A stretch of DNA of 64,000 bases from Paguma larvata (Eukaryota > Chordata > Mammalia > Carnivora > Viverridae). The notes under the pieces are model-generated. The model worked only from the letters and a program-made list of their open reading frames with translations. It had not been told where the DNA came from and did not search any database. Of this stretch, positions 31,780-42,522 are shown piece after piece. A program made the translations under genes and the position numbers. Location: positions 58,081 to 122,080 of the forward strand of contig JAINVK010001252.1 in the NCBI GenBank assembly GCA_030068075.1, written 5' to 3'. Each line of letters begins with the position of its first letter. The first letter of the stretch is position 1.

Positions 31780-32610
31780 ACACCCATTTCCGGGTGCACA
31801 ATGGACACCTCCATGGGATTGTCCAACAGATACTTCAGATTCAAGAGGGCGAGGAATGAGCTCACCATCTTCCTCTGTTAAGTGCACGCATCTTCCAGGA
31901 TTTCCCATGTCAGGTGGGGGCGCTACAGCCCACCCAGAGGCCCGCAACAGGAAACCCGGTCTCATCCTGGACTCTGCTTCACCTCCAAGTTCTAGGCCAA
32001 CGAGGCAGAATTCACCTGTCTCCCGAGTCAGCAGCCTCCTGCACGAGCTCGGCTGCCCCCGTCTGGGCCCACAGCTCTCCTGCCCAGACCATGAATGGCT
32101 GATCTGTTAGTCTCCTTGCTTGCCTATCTCTTCTCCCTTGAAACTCTCTCCAGATTAACGGAAGTGGGACTCCGGCCACAGGCTCCTCTATAGAAATGCC
32201 TCCGCGACTCCTGATTCATTGGGAATTCTGCCCAAGCTCTTATCGGGGCACGTGAAGCTGGCTCCCTGGGCCCCATTTATGTCTCTGGCCCCATTTCTTG
32301 CCACTTGAGACCTAGAAGCACTGAGCAACCTCTGTTCCCTGGCAGTTACATGCTGGTCGTGCCTGCGGCCTTGCTAGGTAAGGGTCCCTTTGCCAGACAC
32401 ACCTCCGGACTTTTCATCCTGCAAAACTGCCACTCAGTGTCACCACAGCTTCCTCCCAAGGCAGATTCTTCCTCGAGACACCATGTCCTCAAAAATGCGT
32501 GCAGACCTCCGTCATTGTCCCTATTACTCTGTGGTCATGACTGCTTTTCCTCTGTTCTCCTCAGGCAGGAACTGCTTTTGCACGGCGCACTTTCCAGCAC
32601 AGTGTAGCCT
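31780..32610 (+). mobile_element. L2 LINE, ORF2 to 3' region, diverged
   Basis: The order acacctccatgggattgtcc, aacagatacttcagattcaa, gagctcaccatcttcctctg, aacccggtctcatcctggac, then gaagcactgagcaacctctg and the caggcaggaactgcttttgc ... gtgtagcc end follows L2 (tctaataggcatctcaaactt, gaactcctgatcttcc, gaaacctgggagtcatccttgac, gaacaggaactgtgtctt). Too decayed to encode protein. Confidence 0.6.
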
Positions 32611-32839
32611 CTGGATGAACGAGTTGAGTGGAGACCCCAAATATTCTAGGTAAGTTCAAAGAAGCTAAAGTCCTTGGTTGCGGGCCTCTTCACAGCTAAT
32701 AATGGTCAAAGAGAAAGAGCTGACAAGGACCCCAGAGACATACAGAGCCACTGTCCTTCCTTGATGTGGCTAAGTCATTTACTGACCCCTGAGCCTCTCC
32801 TAATTTGGGAAGGAGGCAAGGATCCGATAGGCTGATGCG
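32611..32839. other. unique sequence
   Basis: Nothing recognised in this short spacer between L2 and the CpG-rich block. Confidence 0.35.
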
Positions 32840-33460
32840 GCCGAGAGCGCTCAGTGAACCGCGGGCGCTCTGGGGGTCTCCGTGCCGGTGAGCGCCCGTC
32901 CTCTCTGTGCTCACGTGCGAATGTGACGTGGGCCCCAGGCCAACGCGGAGCTGTTTATGGGGACAAAATGGCCGCCCCAGAGTCCCGGATGCGGTTTCAG
33001 CCTGCGGTGGGTAAGGGCCGGGGCAGCTGTGTTTGTTATTGGGGCGATGGCCGAGGAAGGTGACAGCACTCTTTTGGGAACGTCTAAGGTCGGGTATGTG
33101 ATGGAACCACAAAGGTGGGGCCACAAAGGGGGCTCCGTTTTGGCTCAGGGAATTGGTCAGCGACTCTTGGGTAGGAGTGGGTGGTCCTGGGAGCTGGGGG
33201 ATGGGCGGGGCCGCCGCAGAGCAGGCGGGTCTCCCTCCTGCGCTTCTCCACCTGCCGGCGGCCGTCACGCACCCCGGGAAGCCTGGACACTGGACACGCT
33301 GTCGGCCGTGGCACAGGCCAGCAGGTGACGTATCAGCAACTCGAGAACGTGCGTAGCGCCGAGCGGAACCAGGGCAGCGTTTGAAGGAAGTGCGCGGCAG
33401 TGAGGGGTCCGGGCCCAGCCCCGCTGCAGGCCTCTGCGTATCTGGGCGGGGGCGCGGAAT
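32840..33460. promoter_or_regulatory. CpG-rich block with splice-donor-like words
   Basis: Dense CpG at 32840-33030 and 33215-33470, including acaaaatggccgcc (YY1-like core, about 32963) and GC-box-like ggatgggcggggccgcc (about 33197). Two donor-like words on the plus strand (gccggtgagc at about 32884, gtgggtaagg at about 33007) would suit a first exon. I see no start codon with a convincing reading frame. Possible promoter of a noncoding transcript. Confidence 0.35.
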
Positions 33461-33556
33461 AACACCTGCGTGGACTTTATCCCGAAGCCAGTGTGTGTAA
33501 CTCCTGCGATTAGCTAGCCAGGTGACTCATTGCTCACACTTCCTGAGTCCTAAACC

Positions 33557-33571
33557 TTTTTTTTTTTTTTC
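33557..33571. repeat. poly-T tract
   Basis: About 14 T, with no attached SINE body. Confidence 0.8.
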
Positions 33572-33824
33572 CAGGAAGATCTCTATAAACTGGTCATAAA
33601 ATATGCCGCATGTTGTGTGCCAAATGCCTCCGCAGACACTTGACTCCGGTCTGCGTGTGCGGCTGGCTCACGGGCAGTGGTCACCTTCCGCCGACTCTGC
33701 TCGTCTCGCGGGACTGGCCCCTGGCTGCAGCCTTTCCCTCTGACCCGGCTTTGTCTCCAGCCTAGACTTCGTTCTTTTCTCCAGCCACAGACACCTTTAC
33801 TTAGTCACCCCCTCCCCAGATGTC

Positions 33825-33945
33825 ACTGAACACCTCCTGGGCCAGACACCCTGCTCACCCCAGGTATATAAACCTCACTGAGGCGCAGCCCCCACCTTCG
33901 AGAGCTTGCGGGAACCAGCCACGGGGAGGGAGCTAAATGCTCCGA
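33825..33945 (+). repeat. old interspersed repeat, family unassigned
   Basis: cactgaacacctcctgggcc agacaccctgct then ccccaccttcgagagcttgc gggaa resembles the widespread 'ttgagcacctactatgtgccaggcac ... gagcttacagt' class. Confidence 0.35.
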
Positions 33946-34379
33946 AAGAACCAATCCCGGGGCCTCAGCACGGCTGTCCCTGCAGAGTTGCGCAGCCCCT
34001 TTCATAGAGAAAATACAGTGGCATCTGGTCTGTCATCAGTGAGTAATAAAACACTTATTATACTTATAAATACACTCAGCACCGTTGAGGGTTTTCCAGG
34101 ACAGGTGCTCTCTAGATGCGCCCTTATTATAATCTAAAGCACCTAACGACCGCACATGCTGATGCAAACATCATGATTAGTTTTTTTGGTTAAAACGTGG
34201 CTCTGGGCACGATTTCTGTAGGCCAGCCGAGCCGTGTGAACGGAACTGTCTTTCGAAGCCATCTTTTGGGTAGCCCAGTGAAACAGGAGTAGGGGAAGCG
34301 AGGTCAAGTGCAGAATGGGAACCTAGCCCAGGTGCATCTCCCACAAGGCACCTCACCTGGGTAAACACACATTTGCATA
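33946..34379. other. unique sequence
   Basis: No repeat or gene recognised. Confidence 0.35.
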
Positions 34380-35240
34380 TCAATGTGTAGATTCCGACTT
34401 CCTTTTCTCAGACCTGCGAGGTGTCTTGTTACACGTGCAGGGGGGTCCAACTGCCAACGGGCTCTCAAATCCCGTGCAACGTGAGAACCGAGGACTCGGG
34501 TCTTCAGAGCCCCAGGGGCCAGTGTTACATAGCAGTCCTTCCATCTGCTGTCCCTTAGAGGAGGGGATTCTGCTTTGTGCCTCACCCCGCCTTCGCATGC
34601 GGGCCTGGCCCCCGCTCGCAGAGGCTTCTGCACGAGCCGGCCGGATTTTGAAATTACCTTCGGAGCCAGCCATTGTAAAGCCCGGTCCGCGGAGGGGAAG
34701 AAAGGCAGCTTTGATGGTAGCTGATGAGCTCCCGGGTATGGATGGAACTTTTCAAACAGGCCAAATTAAAGAGCAGGCCTTGAGCCCGGGGCCTCGCGGT
34801 GCCGCTGTGGGGAGCAGGTGGGAAGAGGATCAGATGTGCGAAGTACAGGTGACAGGTAACCTGATCGCCGCCGCCGAGTCGCTGTGTGCGAGGCATCGCG
34901 GGAGGCGGCGCCGGTGGGGGCAAGGCCGCGCCCCTCTCCTCTGTCTGCAGAGGGGCCTTAACCCACGCCCGCGCCTGCAGGGCCGCCAGAGGCTGGCTGC
35001 AGCCAAGGAAGGTGGACGCGAATCAGCACGGTTTCCTCCGCAGCGATCCTGAGCCCGCGGGAACCTCGCTGGAGCAGGTACTTTCAGGAGAATGGCGCTC
35101 GGAGATGCCGGAGGGAGGTTAGCGTTTCTCAGCTCTCGCAGCAATTCGCGCTGCATTTCAGTGTGCATTCGGCTCCAACTCATTCCCATTAAAAAGGAAG
35201 AAAAAAAAAAAACCCTCATAAATTAAGTTGCCAGGCAGGG
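34380..35240. promoter_or_regulatory. mixed CpG-rich and AT-rich block, possible regulatory cluster
   Basis: 34640-34765 (attttgaaattaccttcgga, gctttgatggtagctgatga, caggccaaattaaagagcag) and 35125-35230 (cagcaattcgcgctgcattt, cccattaaaaaggaag, cataaattaagttgccag) are AT-rich motif clusters on either side of a CpG-rich core (34860-34990, gccgccgccgag). This arrangement is often seen at developmental regulatory loci. No repeat explains it. A poly-A run is at 35199-35211. Confidence 0.35.
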
Positions 35241-36289
35241 AAAACCGACTTCGTTTGGACAGAGGGCCTGGGGTGCTGGTCTGTTCTGAGGGAGCGTGGG
35301 GAGGCCTGGCGCGCAGCTGGTGTCCTCCGTTTTCTGGCCTCACCGACTTCTAGAACACATCCTCCTCCGGGACCTGTGGATCTACTCACTTTAGTGAATC
35401 AGAGGACCGCCGGAGTTCTGGAAAAGCATCTAGTCAGTCTGCCTGGGGTACAGGACCGGCTCCTCGGGGCCCTCTGCCTTGGGGCAGCTGGCCCAGGATT
35501 ACAGGCGGTGGGATTATTTTGGGGAGACTATGCCGCTGGTGAATGAGTCCTCTGAGAGTGGCCCCTTTGTTTTGATCACTTTGATCCCAGCATCTAGCAC
35601 GAGGTGCTCAAGAGCCTAGAACCGTCGGTGGAAGGAGGGAGGAAATGACAGAAGGAAGAAACCGAACGCTGCCAGCCCTCAGCCCAAGTCGCATTCTCTC
35701 TAGCTCGCTCCTTTCCATCAAGCACTGGGATGTGCCTTTAATGGGTTCTCAATGCCCCTCAGGGATCCCACTGAGGGACATCAAGTCCGTTACCTGCGTT
35801 CCCTTCACCAGGCATCCAGGCACAGGGCAGGGCTGGCTTCTCCAGTAGCGGTGGTGTCCTTGCTGAGAGACCTCGATTTCCGTCATCCCCCTTGAGCACC
35901 TGTGCCCTTCCCCTTCCTGGAGGGTATGCTTGGCAGGGGTCAGTAGGGCTGATCCTGAGGGGCTCAGAGACACCCCTTCCCCTCCCCCCTGCCCCACCAG
36001 GTCAGGCTTCTGGAAATCTAGACTTGACCTCAGTTTTCAGAGTTCTGGACAAGGAGGCTGGTGGGAGGTTGGGTGGGTGGGCGTCCTCCTGGTATGAGTG
36101 TGGTGAGCTTGACTACATCAAGGTGCCCGAAAACACAGAGACAGATACCAAGGATAAGTATTCTTAGAGCTGCCATGAAGTTGAGTTCCACAGGAAAAGA
36201 GTATTAAAGTATTTAAGCCTTATGTTTGACCGTGAAATGAAAAGACTGCCTTCCCTTTACTGGAATTTGAAGTCTTAGAGGTCAGCTAG
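35241..36289. other. unique sequence
   Basis: No gene recognised. 35560-35650 (ttgatcccagcatctagcac gaggtgctcaa) looks like a short L2 3'-end remnant. Confidence 0.4.
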
Positions 36290-36670
36290 TGCTGTGGACA
36301 GCCTGCGTGTTTGTGTCCCCAGCCTCCCCCCCACCAAATTCGTATGTTAAAAACCTAACCCGCAATGGGATGGTGGTAGGAAGTGGAGCTTTGGGGAGGT
36401 GATCTGGTTAAGAGTGCAGCCCTCATGAATAGGTTTAGTGCCTTAAAGAAGAGACCCGCCGGGCTCTCTCACTCCTTTTACCACGTGAAGACCTAGCAAG
36501 AAGGCACCATCTGTGAACTGGGAGGCAGACTCTCACAAGACACCAAGTCTGCTGGGGCCTTGATCTTGGAGTTTGCAGCTTCCAGAACTGTGAGAAATAA
36601 ATGGTTGTGGTTAATAAGCCTCCTAGTCTATGGTACTTTTGTTATAACAGCCCAAATGGACTAAGCCACA
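36290..36670 (+). mobile_element. MaLR LTR (MST/MLT1 type), near full length
   Basis: Starts tgctgtggacagcctgcgtg, then tttgtgtccccagcc, ggtgatctggttaagagtgc, cctcatgaataggtttagtg, agcaagaaggcaccatctgt, gccttgatcttggagtttgc, actgtgagaaataaatggtt, and ends aaatggactaagccaca. Order and length suit an ERVL-MaLR solo LTR. The embedded aataaa is the LTR polyadenylation signal. Confidence 0.85.
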
Positions 36671-36760
36671 GCTTAGTACCAAACTAATACCGTAACTTTA
36701 GTTCCAACTTTAGTTCTAAGAGAAGCAGGTTAAAATGAAATCCCTCAGAGATCGTTAAGA

Positions 36761-36774
36761 GTGTATGTGTGTGT

Positions 36775-36820
<46 letters not shown>
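36761..36820. repeat. (GT)n microsatellite
   Basis: About 60 bp of GT with two TATG interruptions near the start. Confidence 0.98.
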
Positions 36821-36822
<2 letters not shown>

Positions 36823-37137
36823 GCATGTGGCGGCAGCACCTCTGTGTTGTATGCACAGACATCCTTTGTCACCCGCTAGGCACTCTGGGGACGGACTCAG
36901 ATAAAATGAAGAGCTTTGAGTTCCAAGTTCCGTTTCTGGCCTTTGAATGCTCAAAGACCTTCCCAGCTGTTCTGTGTTCAAGTGTAGCTTTCAAGAGCTA
37001 GGAGGGTGGTTGGAGCCTCTTCTGGGCTTCTCTGAGCCCCTCAAAAAACACTCTGAGTGCCTGAGAAACCATCTTCGTGCTACCTGCAGCAGATGCCATG
37101 CTGCTGAAGAACGGGGCAAAGCATGAATTAAAAAGGA
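36821..37137. other. unique sequence
   Basis: No gene recognised between the GT repeat and the L1. Confidence 0.35.
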
Positions 37138-38572
37138 TTCTGAGCTCAGAAGTAAACCCTCGCGTATGTGGTCAACTAATATTTGATGAGGGAGCCAAGA
37201 ACACCCAGTGGGGAAAGGATAGTCTTCAACAGATGGTGTTGGGAAAACTGGATAAACATATGCAGAAAAATGAAATTGGACTGCTGTCGTCCACCACTCA
37301 CAGACATTAACTCGAAATGGATCAGAAGACCCACAACTATAAAATTTATGGAAGAAAACAGGGGAGAAACTCTTCGACATCAGTCTTGCCAATACTTTTT
37401 TGGATATGCACAAATGCAAAGGAGAAATAAAAAAAGCAAACACCAACAATCAGGACTGCCTCAAACTTAAAAGTTTCGGCACAAAAAAGAAACAATCGAC
37501 AACATGGAAAGACAACATGTAGCATGGCAGAAGGTATTTGCAAACCATGTATCTCATATATCCAAAATTCATAAAGAAGTCATACAACTCAGTGACAAAA
37601 CATCCCCTGAATGATCTGATGTAAAACATGGGCAGAGGAACTAAGGAGATGTTTTCCCAAAGAAGACATCCAGATGGCCGACAGGTACATGAAAAGATGC
37701 TCAACATCTCTCGTCATCAGGGAATCAAATCAAAACCACAATGAGCTACCACCTCACACCTATTACAACAGCTAGCATCAAGAAGACAAGAGATGACAAG
37801 TATTGGTGAGGATGTGGAGAAAAGGGAACCCTTGTGCACTGCTGGTGGGAATGTAAATTGGTGCAGCTCAGTGTGGAGATTCCTCAAAAAAAAAATTAAA
37901 AATACAGTATGATTCAGCAATTCCATCTCTGGGTGTATACCCCAAAGAAATGAAAACAGCATATCGAGCAGGTGTACACATTCCCCATGTTTATTGTAAT
38001 GTTATTAACGATAGTCAAGATATGGAAACAAGCTATGTGCCTGTCAACAGATGAATGGATAAAGAACACACACACACACACACACACACACTCTATTCAT
38101 CCACGAGAGAGGAGGAAATCCTACCATTTGAGACAACGTGAATGGGCCTTGAGGACATTATGCGAAGTGAGATAAGTCAGAGAAAGACACATACTGTATA
38201 ATATCACTTATATGTGGAATCTAAAAATGCCAAACTGATGCAAATAGAGTAAAAGTTTGGTTATCAGAGATTGGGAGTGAGGTGGGGGAATAGGAGAGAG
38301 GTTACTATTAGCAGATAAAAAAGTCCTGGGTATCTAATAGACGGTACAGTAAATATAGCAACAGTATTATATTTATCAGACTTTCTAAGAGATTAGATCT
38401 TAACTGTTCTTACCACAAAAAAGAAAAGATAATTACGTGACATGATAGAGGTGCTAAATACAATGGCAATTATATTACAATATGTAAGAATATCAAATCA
38501 ACGTGTCGTACAGCTTAAATGTACACAATATTGTATGTCAAATATATTTCAATAAAAAAGGAAGCATCTAGC
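37138..38572 (+). mobile_element. L1 LINE, 5'-truncated, with ORF2 end and 3' UTR
   Basis: The sequence begins inside ORF2 (tctgagctcagaagtaaacc, gtggtcaactaatatttgat), passes through the ORF2 C-terminal region (acaggtacatgaaaagatgc, gctaccacctcacacctatt, gtgaggatgtggagaaaagg), then the 3' UTR (agacacatactgtataatat, ctaatagacggtacagtaaa) and ends at caataaaaaagg. The frame is repeatedly broken, so it is inactive. A (CA)n microsatellite at 38066-38091 has grown within it. Confidence 0.92.
38066..38091. repeat. (CA)n microsatellite inside L1
   Basis: Thirteen or so CA units within the L1 3' region. Confidence 0.97.
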
Positions 38573-38819
38573 CCCAAAAGTGTGGAAAGCCAGGGCCCTC
38601 ATTCTTCCCCTGAACTGTCATCCTGATAGTTCGCCAGGAGCTTGGTGCCCCGGCCGTCACCCAGTCCCCAGAGACATTGCACGTGGTGGTGGAGTCACGT
38701 GTTGCCCCTGCCCCAGCTTCTTGGGACCCTCAACAGATGGGTCTTGGTTTGTGACAGGAGTGGTGGGATGCAGTCATTCTGGGGTTGAATTTCATTTAAC
38801 ACACGACAAACGTTTGTTG
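38573..38819. other. unique sequence
   Basis: Nothing recognised. Confidence 0.3.
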
Positions 38820-38965
38820 TGCGTCTGCCTTGTGTTAGACGGCTGTGTGATACACTTCTACGTTTCTTCCCTTTAATCCATGTGATAATCCTGTGAAACA
38901 GGAATTCCCTTTTCCATGTAAGAGATGAGGAAACCAAGGCTCAGAGGGGCCAAGATCACAACTGG
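38820..38965 (-). mobile_element. MIR SINE
   Basis: tgataatcctgtgaaacagg, ttttccatgtaagagatgag, gaaaccaaggctcagagggg, ccaagatcacaactgggg is the MIR core in reverse orientation. Confidence 0.8.
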
Positions 38966-39000
38966 GGAGGGGCCGAGATGGCTGTAGAATATCCATCGTT

Positions 39001-39008
39001 TGACGTCA
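39001..39008. promoter_or_regulatory. full cAMP-response-element palindrome
   Basis: TGACGTCA in low-CpG unique DNA. Such a site is expected by chance about once per 65 kb, so it is weak evidence alone. Confidence 0.3.
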
Positions 39009-39233
39009 AAGGTAGTATGTATAGATCATCTTCTATGTCACCGCAGTATTCGGGCTCTCAAACATTTGCCTTAGTTCCTTTTTCCTTTGAAATCTTCCTT
39101 GTGGACTGTGTCCCTATATCCTTGAGAGTAGAGCCCACCCCTGGGAGAAGCTGGGAGACCGTGACCCCTTTGGAGCCTGGTGCAGGGCTCCAGGGAGAGT
39201 GGCCAGGTTTACCAAACAAAAATGCAAGATGCC

Positions 39234-39371
39234 CAGTTAAATTTGAATTGAGTTTCAGATAAACCACGAATATTTTCTTTTTAGTGTAAGTATGTCCCAT
39301 GCAATGTTTAGGATATACTTATGCTAAAAAAAAGTATTCCCTTGTTTATGTAAAATTCAAATTTAACTCTA
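39234..39371. repeat. fold-back (palindromic) interspersed repeat
   Basis: The left arm (39234-39299: cagttaaatttgaattgag ... agtgtaagtatgtccc) is complementary to the right arm (39310-39371: ggatatacttatgctaaaaa ... attcaaatttaactctag) around a loop of about 10 bp. This matches a common mammalian palindromic DNA-transposon-like repeat. The family name is not assigned. Confidence 0.7.
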
Positions 39372-39499
39372 GTTCCAGGTGAGGCTTGCAGTTTGGTCTA
39401 ACGCTGAAGGAGGCTCCATTTGCGGAGGCCAGGACTGGATTTAGTTTTGCTCATGAACTCTGCGGGCTCTCCACAGCTCTTCCTGAAATCCGTCTACAT

Positions 39500-39638
39500 T
39501 CAAGGTCGCAAACTGGCAACTTGGGCAGAATCTAACCAGCTATATTTTGTTTAGCTCGCATGGTGTTGATTTTTTAAGAAAATCAGTCAATTTTTGAAAA
39601 CCAGGAGCTTCTACATGTGAATCTGAATGACTGAAATC
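39500..39638. mobile_element. hAT-like fragment, diverged
   Basis: gcaaactggcaacttgggca, tattttgtttagctcgcatg, gtgttgattttttaagaaaa resembles hAT-Charlie sequences that normally read 'gcaaactggcagcccgtgggcc ... tattttgtttggcccgcacagtg'. Edges are unclear. Confidence 0.45.
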
Positions 39639-40239
39639 CTTTTTTAATTTTAATTCCAGGGTAATTAACATAGTGTTATATTAGTTTCAGGTGTGCAATA
39701 TAGTGATTCAACAATTCTGCACGTCACCCTGTGCTCACCAGTGCCTCCTTAAACCTCGTCACCTATTTCCCCCATCCACCCACCTCCTCTCTTCTGGTAA
39801 CCATCAGTTTGTTCTCTGTAGTTAAGGGTCTGTTTCTTGATTTCTTTCTCTTTTTTCCTTTACTCACTGGTTTTGTTTCTTAAATTCCACATATGAGTGA
39901 AATCATATGGTATTTGTGATTCTCTGACTTATTTCACTTAGCATGATATTCTCTAGATCCATCCACGTTGTTGCAAATGGCAAGATTTCATTTCTTTTTA
40001 TGGCCGAATAATACTCGTTGTATATATATGCCACATCTTCTTTATCTGTTCATCTATTGATGGACACTCGGGCTGCTTCCATAACTTGGCTACTGTAAAT
40101 AATGCTGCCATAAGCTTAGGGGTTCCTATATCCCTTCGAATTAGTGTTTTTTTTTCAGAAGGTAATTCCATTTTTAACTTTTTGAGGAAGCTCCATACTG
40201 TTTCCCACAGTGACTTTCCACATCCTTGCCAACATTTGT

Positions 40240-40261
40240 TTTGTGTGTGTGTGTGTGTGTT
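40240..40261. repeat. (GT)n microsatellite inside L1
   Basis: About ten GT units within the L1. Confidence 0.95.
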
Positions 40262-40768
40262 TAGTTTTAGCCATTCTAACAGGTGTGAGGTGGTATCTCA
40301 TTGTAGTTTTGATTTGCATTTCCCTGATGGTGAGTGATGTTGAGCATCTTTTCATGTGTCTGTTGGCCATCTCGATGTCTTGTTTGAACAAATATCTGTT
40401 CGTTTCTTTACCCATATTTAATTGGATTATTTGTTTTTATGAGTGTTGAATTGTATTAGTTCTTTATATATTTTGGATACTAACCCTTTATCACTTATGT
40501 CATTTGCAAATCTCTTCTCTCATTCAGCAGGTTGCTTTTTAGTTTTGTTGATTGTTTCCTTTGCTGTGCAGAAGCTTTTTATTTTGATGTGGTCCCAACA
40601 GTTTATTTGTGCTTTTATGTCTCTTGCCTCAGGAGACATACCTAGAAAAATGTTGCTCTGGCTGATGTCAGAGACATTACAGCTTTTATTTTTACGTATG
40701 ATATCAGCAAGTGGTCCGGCTTCATTCTTTTGCATGTAGCTGTCCAGTGTTCTCCAACACCATTTGTT

Positions 40769-40950
40769 GAAGAGACTGTCTTTTTTTTTTATTTTCTAAT
40801 AATTTATTGTCAAATTGGTTTCCATACAACACCCAGTGCTCATCCCAACAAGTGCCCTCCTCTGTGCCCATCACCCACTCTCCCTCCTCCCACACCCCCC
40901 CTCTCCCCTCAGTTTGTTCTTAGTCTTGAAGAGTGAAGAGACTGTCTTTT
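40769..40950 (-). mobile_element. young L1 3' end nested in older L1
   Basis: About 150 bp (40785-40934) of felid L1 3' UTR on the minus strand: T-run, taataatttattgtcaaatt, ggtttccatacaacacccag, tcccctcagtttgttcttag. It is flanked by exact 16-bp copies of gaagagactgtctttt (40769-40784, 40935-40950). Strongly 5'-truncated, so non-coding. Confidence 0.95.
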
Positions 40951-41170
40951 TCCCATTGGATAATCTTTTCTGTTTTGTTAGAGATTAATTGGCCATATAA
41001 CTGTGGGTTTATTTCTGGGTATTCTATTCTGAACCATTGGTCTATGCGTCTTGGGCCAGTACCATACTGTTTTGATTACAGCAGCTTTGTAATATAGCTC
41101 GAAGTCTGGAATCGTGATGCCTCCAACTTTGCTTTATTTTTCAAAATCGCTTTGGCTATTCGAGGTCTTT

Positions 41171-41276
41171 AAAAATCTGGAACCCTTCATGAATTTGCAG
41201 GTCATCACTGTGCAGGGGCCATGATAATTTCTCTCTACCATTCCCATTTTAATATGTGTGCTGCCAAAGTGAATAC
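41171..41276 (-). pseudogene. U6 snRNA pseudogene, full length, part of a U6-L1 chimera
   Basis: U6 snRNA is the Pol III-transcribed catalytic-core RNA of the spliceosome. Read on the minus strand, this copy starts at the 5' end (gtattcactttggcagcaca against the functional gtgctcgcttcggcagcaca) and runs to the 3' oligo-U, so all of U6 is present. The central ggcccctgcacagtgatgac and gcaaattcatgaagggttcc blocks are recognisable. By eye there are roughly 15-20 differences over about 106 bases, including in the ACAGAGA region, so it is not functional. Its oligo-U end abuts an L1 in the same orientation with no spacer, the known layout when L1 reverse transcriptase switches from L1 RNA to U6 RNA. 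No Pol III upstream promoter elements are seen. Confidence 0.92.
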
Positions 41277-42309
41277 TAAATTTCTGACATTCTTTAAAAG
41301 ACAAGATCTGCCATGCTGAGCCCTTAAGGCCACATGGAAGCAGTCATATGCATCTGAGCACTAGAACCCCGCTAAGACAGGGCATGCCCTTAGCAGATTG
41401 CCCCATCCCCATCCCCATGGCTCCCTGTGGTTACCTCCTACCCACTTGATTCGCTTCTACTTCTCCGGCCCCTGCGGGCATTGAGTTTTTGACTCCTGAT
41501 CTACAGGAGTAGATCTTTCTGTGCCAGAAAGTCTACTTCTTTTAATATAGAAAAATACAGAAGAGTCTTCACTGGACTGGCCCCCCTCATTTCTTCCATT
41601 TTATTGCATCTCCCTCCCAGCCTCCTCCTTCAATGCACTGATGTTCGTGCACTGGTTGCTGGTTATTCCCTCCTGCCAGGTTTCACGTTGTCCTCCCCCT
41701 AAGGAATGCCAGCCTGACCCCAGAAGGCCAGACTGTGGGCATGGCTTCCCTCAAGATGGCTCCAGGAAGCCCTCCCCGACCCCCAGAATATGTCTGTTGC
41801 ACACACAGAATCACATTGCCATTTAGTTGAATTTCTTCATCATACAGTTTAAGAAATGGAAAAGATGACTTTTGAGAAATTGCACACAACTAGAACTGTG
41901 TAAAACTGTGACTGGAACTCAGGCAACAGGGACGTGGGAATTTCTCACCAGACCACGTGCTATTCATGAAGATCTGGCCCCGGTGCCCCTCATGTCTCCA
42001 CTGCAGGGCAAAGCACCACATGCATAAGGAGTGATCTCTAACTGACTGCCTGATTGACTACTCGCTCAGCACTCCTGGCAAAGCCGTTCTCACTCTGTTG
42101 AACGAATATCTTTATGCATCTCAGTCTCTAGAGCTGAGATCAGGAGAAACTCACTATAATCTTCAAATCATCTAGCAGTGTCTTGAAACCACTGGACGTG
42201 ATAATAAGGATCTAGAAAAAAGGCCCCCATTGGCATATGTGGAAAGAAAGGAGGGGGTGGAAAGCAGGAACTCCAAGGCGCTGTGTTAGGGATTTTAGTT
42301 TTGTTTTCT
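41277..42309. other. unique sequence
   Basis: No gene recognised. A weak MIR-like reverse piece (41870-41940, ttgcacacaactagaactgt, ggaactcaggcaacagg) is possible. Confidence 0.4.
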
Positions 42310-42522
42310 ACTGCCTGCAGCCAGATGTTGCTCACTGCCTGTTTTTATAAATAAAGTTTTATTGGAACACTATCATATTCACTGCTGTCTGGATTGTGAA
42401 TGGCTGCATTCATGCAACAATGGCAGGGTTGAGTAGCAGCAGCAGAAACTGTATGGTCTGCTGATCTAAAATATTTACTGTCTGGCTCTTTTACAGAAAA
42501 ACTTTTTTGAACCTTGATGTAA
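42310..42522 (-). mobile_element. hAT-Charlie type non-autonomous DNA transposon
   Basis: The order ccagatgttgctcactgcct, gtttttataaataaagtttt, attggaacactatcatattc, atggcagggttgagtagcag, aaactgtatggtctgctgat, aaaatatttactgtctggct, cttttacagaaaaactttt matches a well-known Charlie-derived element ending in the CAGGGGTCGGCAAACT-type terminal repeat (degenerate here). Confidence 0.75.

Larger units (their letters stand above)
39639..41170 (-). mobile_element. carnivore L1, 3' part, fused to U6 at its 5' end
   Basis: From left to right on the plus strand: T-rich tail and 3' UTR (aattccagggtaattaacat, gtgctcaccagtgcctcctt, ggtaaccatcagtttgttct), then ORF2 read on the minus strand. A minus frame at 40155-40415 contains the L1 ORF2 C-terminal signature [19 protein letters not shown]. 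The 5' end of the L1 stops at cgaggtctttt (about 41170) and joins a U6 copy in the same orientation. ORF2 is interrupted by a younger L1 fragment (40785-40934) and by stop codons. Confidence 0.93.

Noticed and set aside
34426..35052. 208-codon plus-strand frame
   Set aside because: It spans AT-rich and CpG-rich sequence without domains or splice signals and overlaps open minus frames.
40155..40415. Minus frame resembling a reverse transcriptase C-terminus
   Set aside because: It is a decayed L1 ORF2 fragment, reported as a mobile element and not as a host gene.
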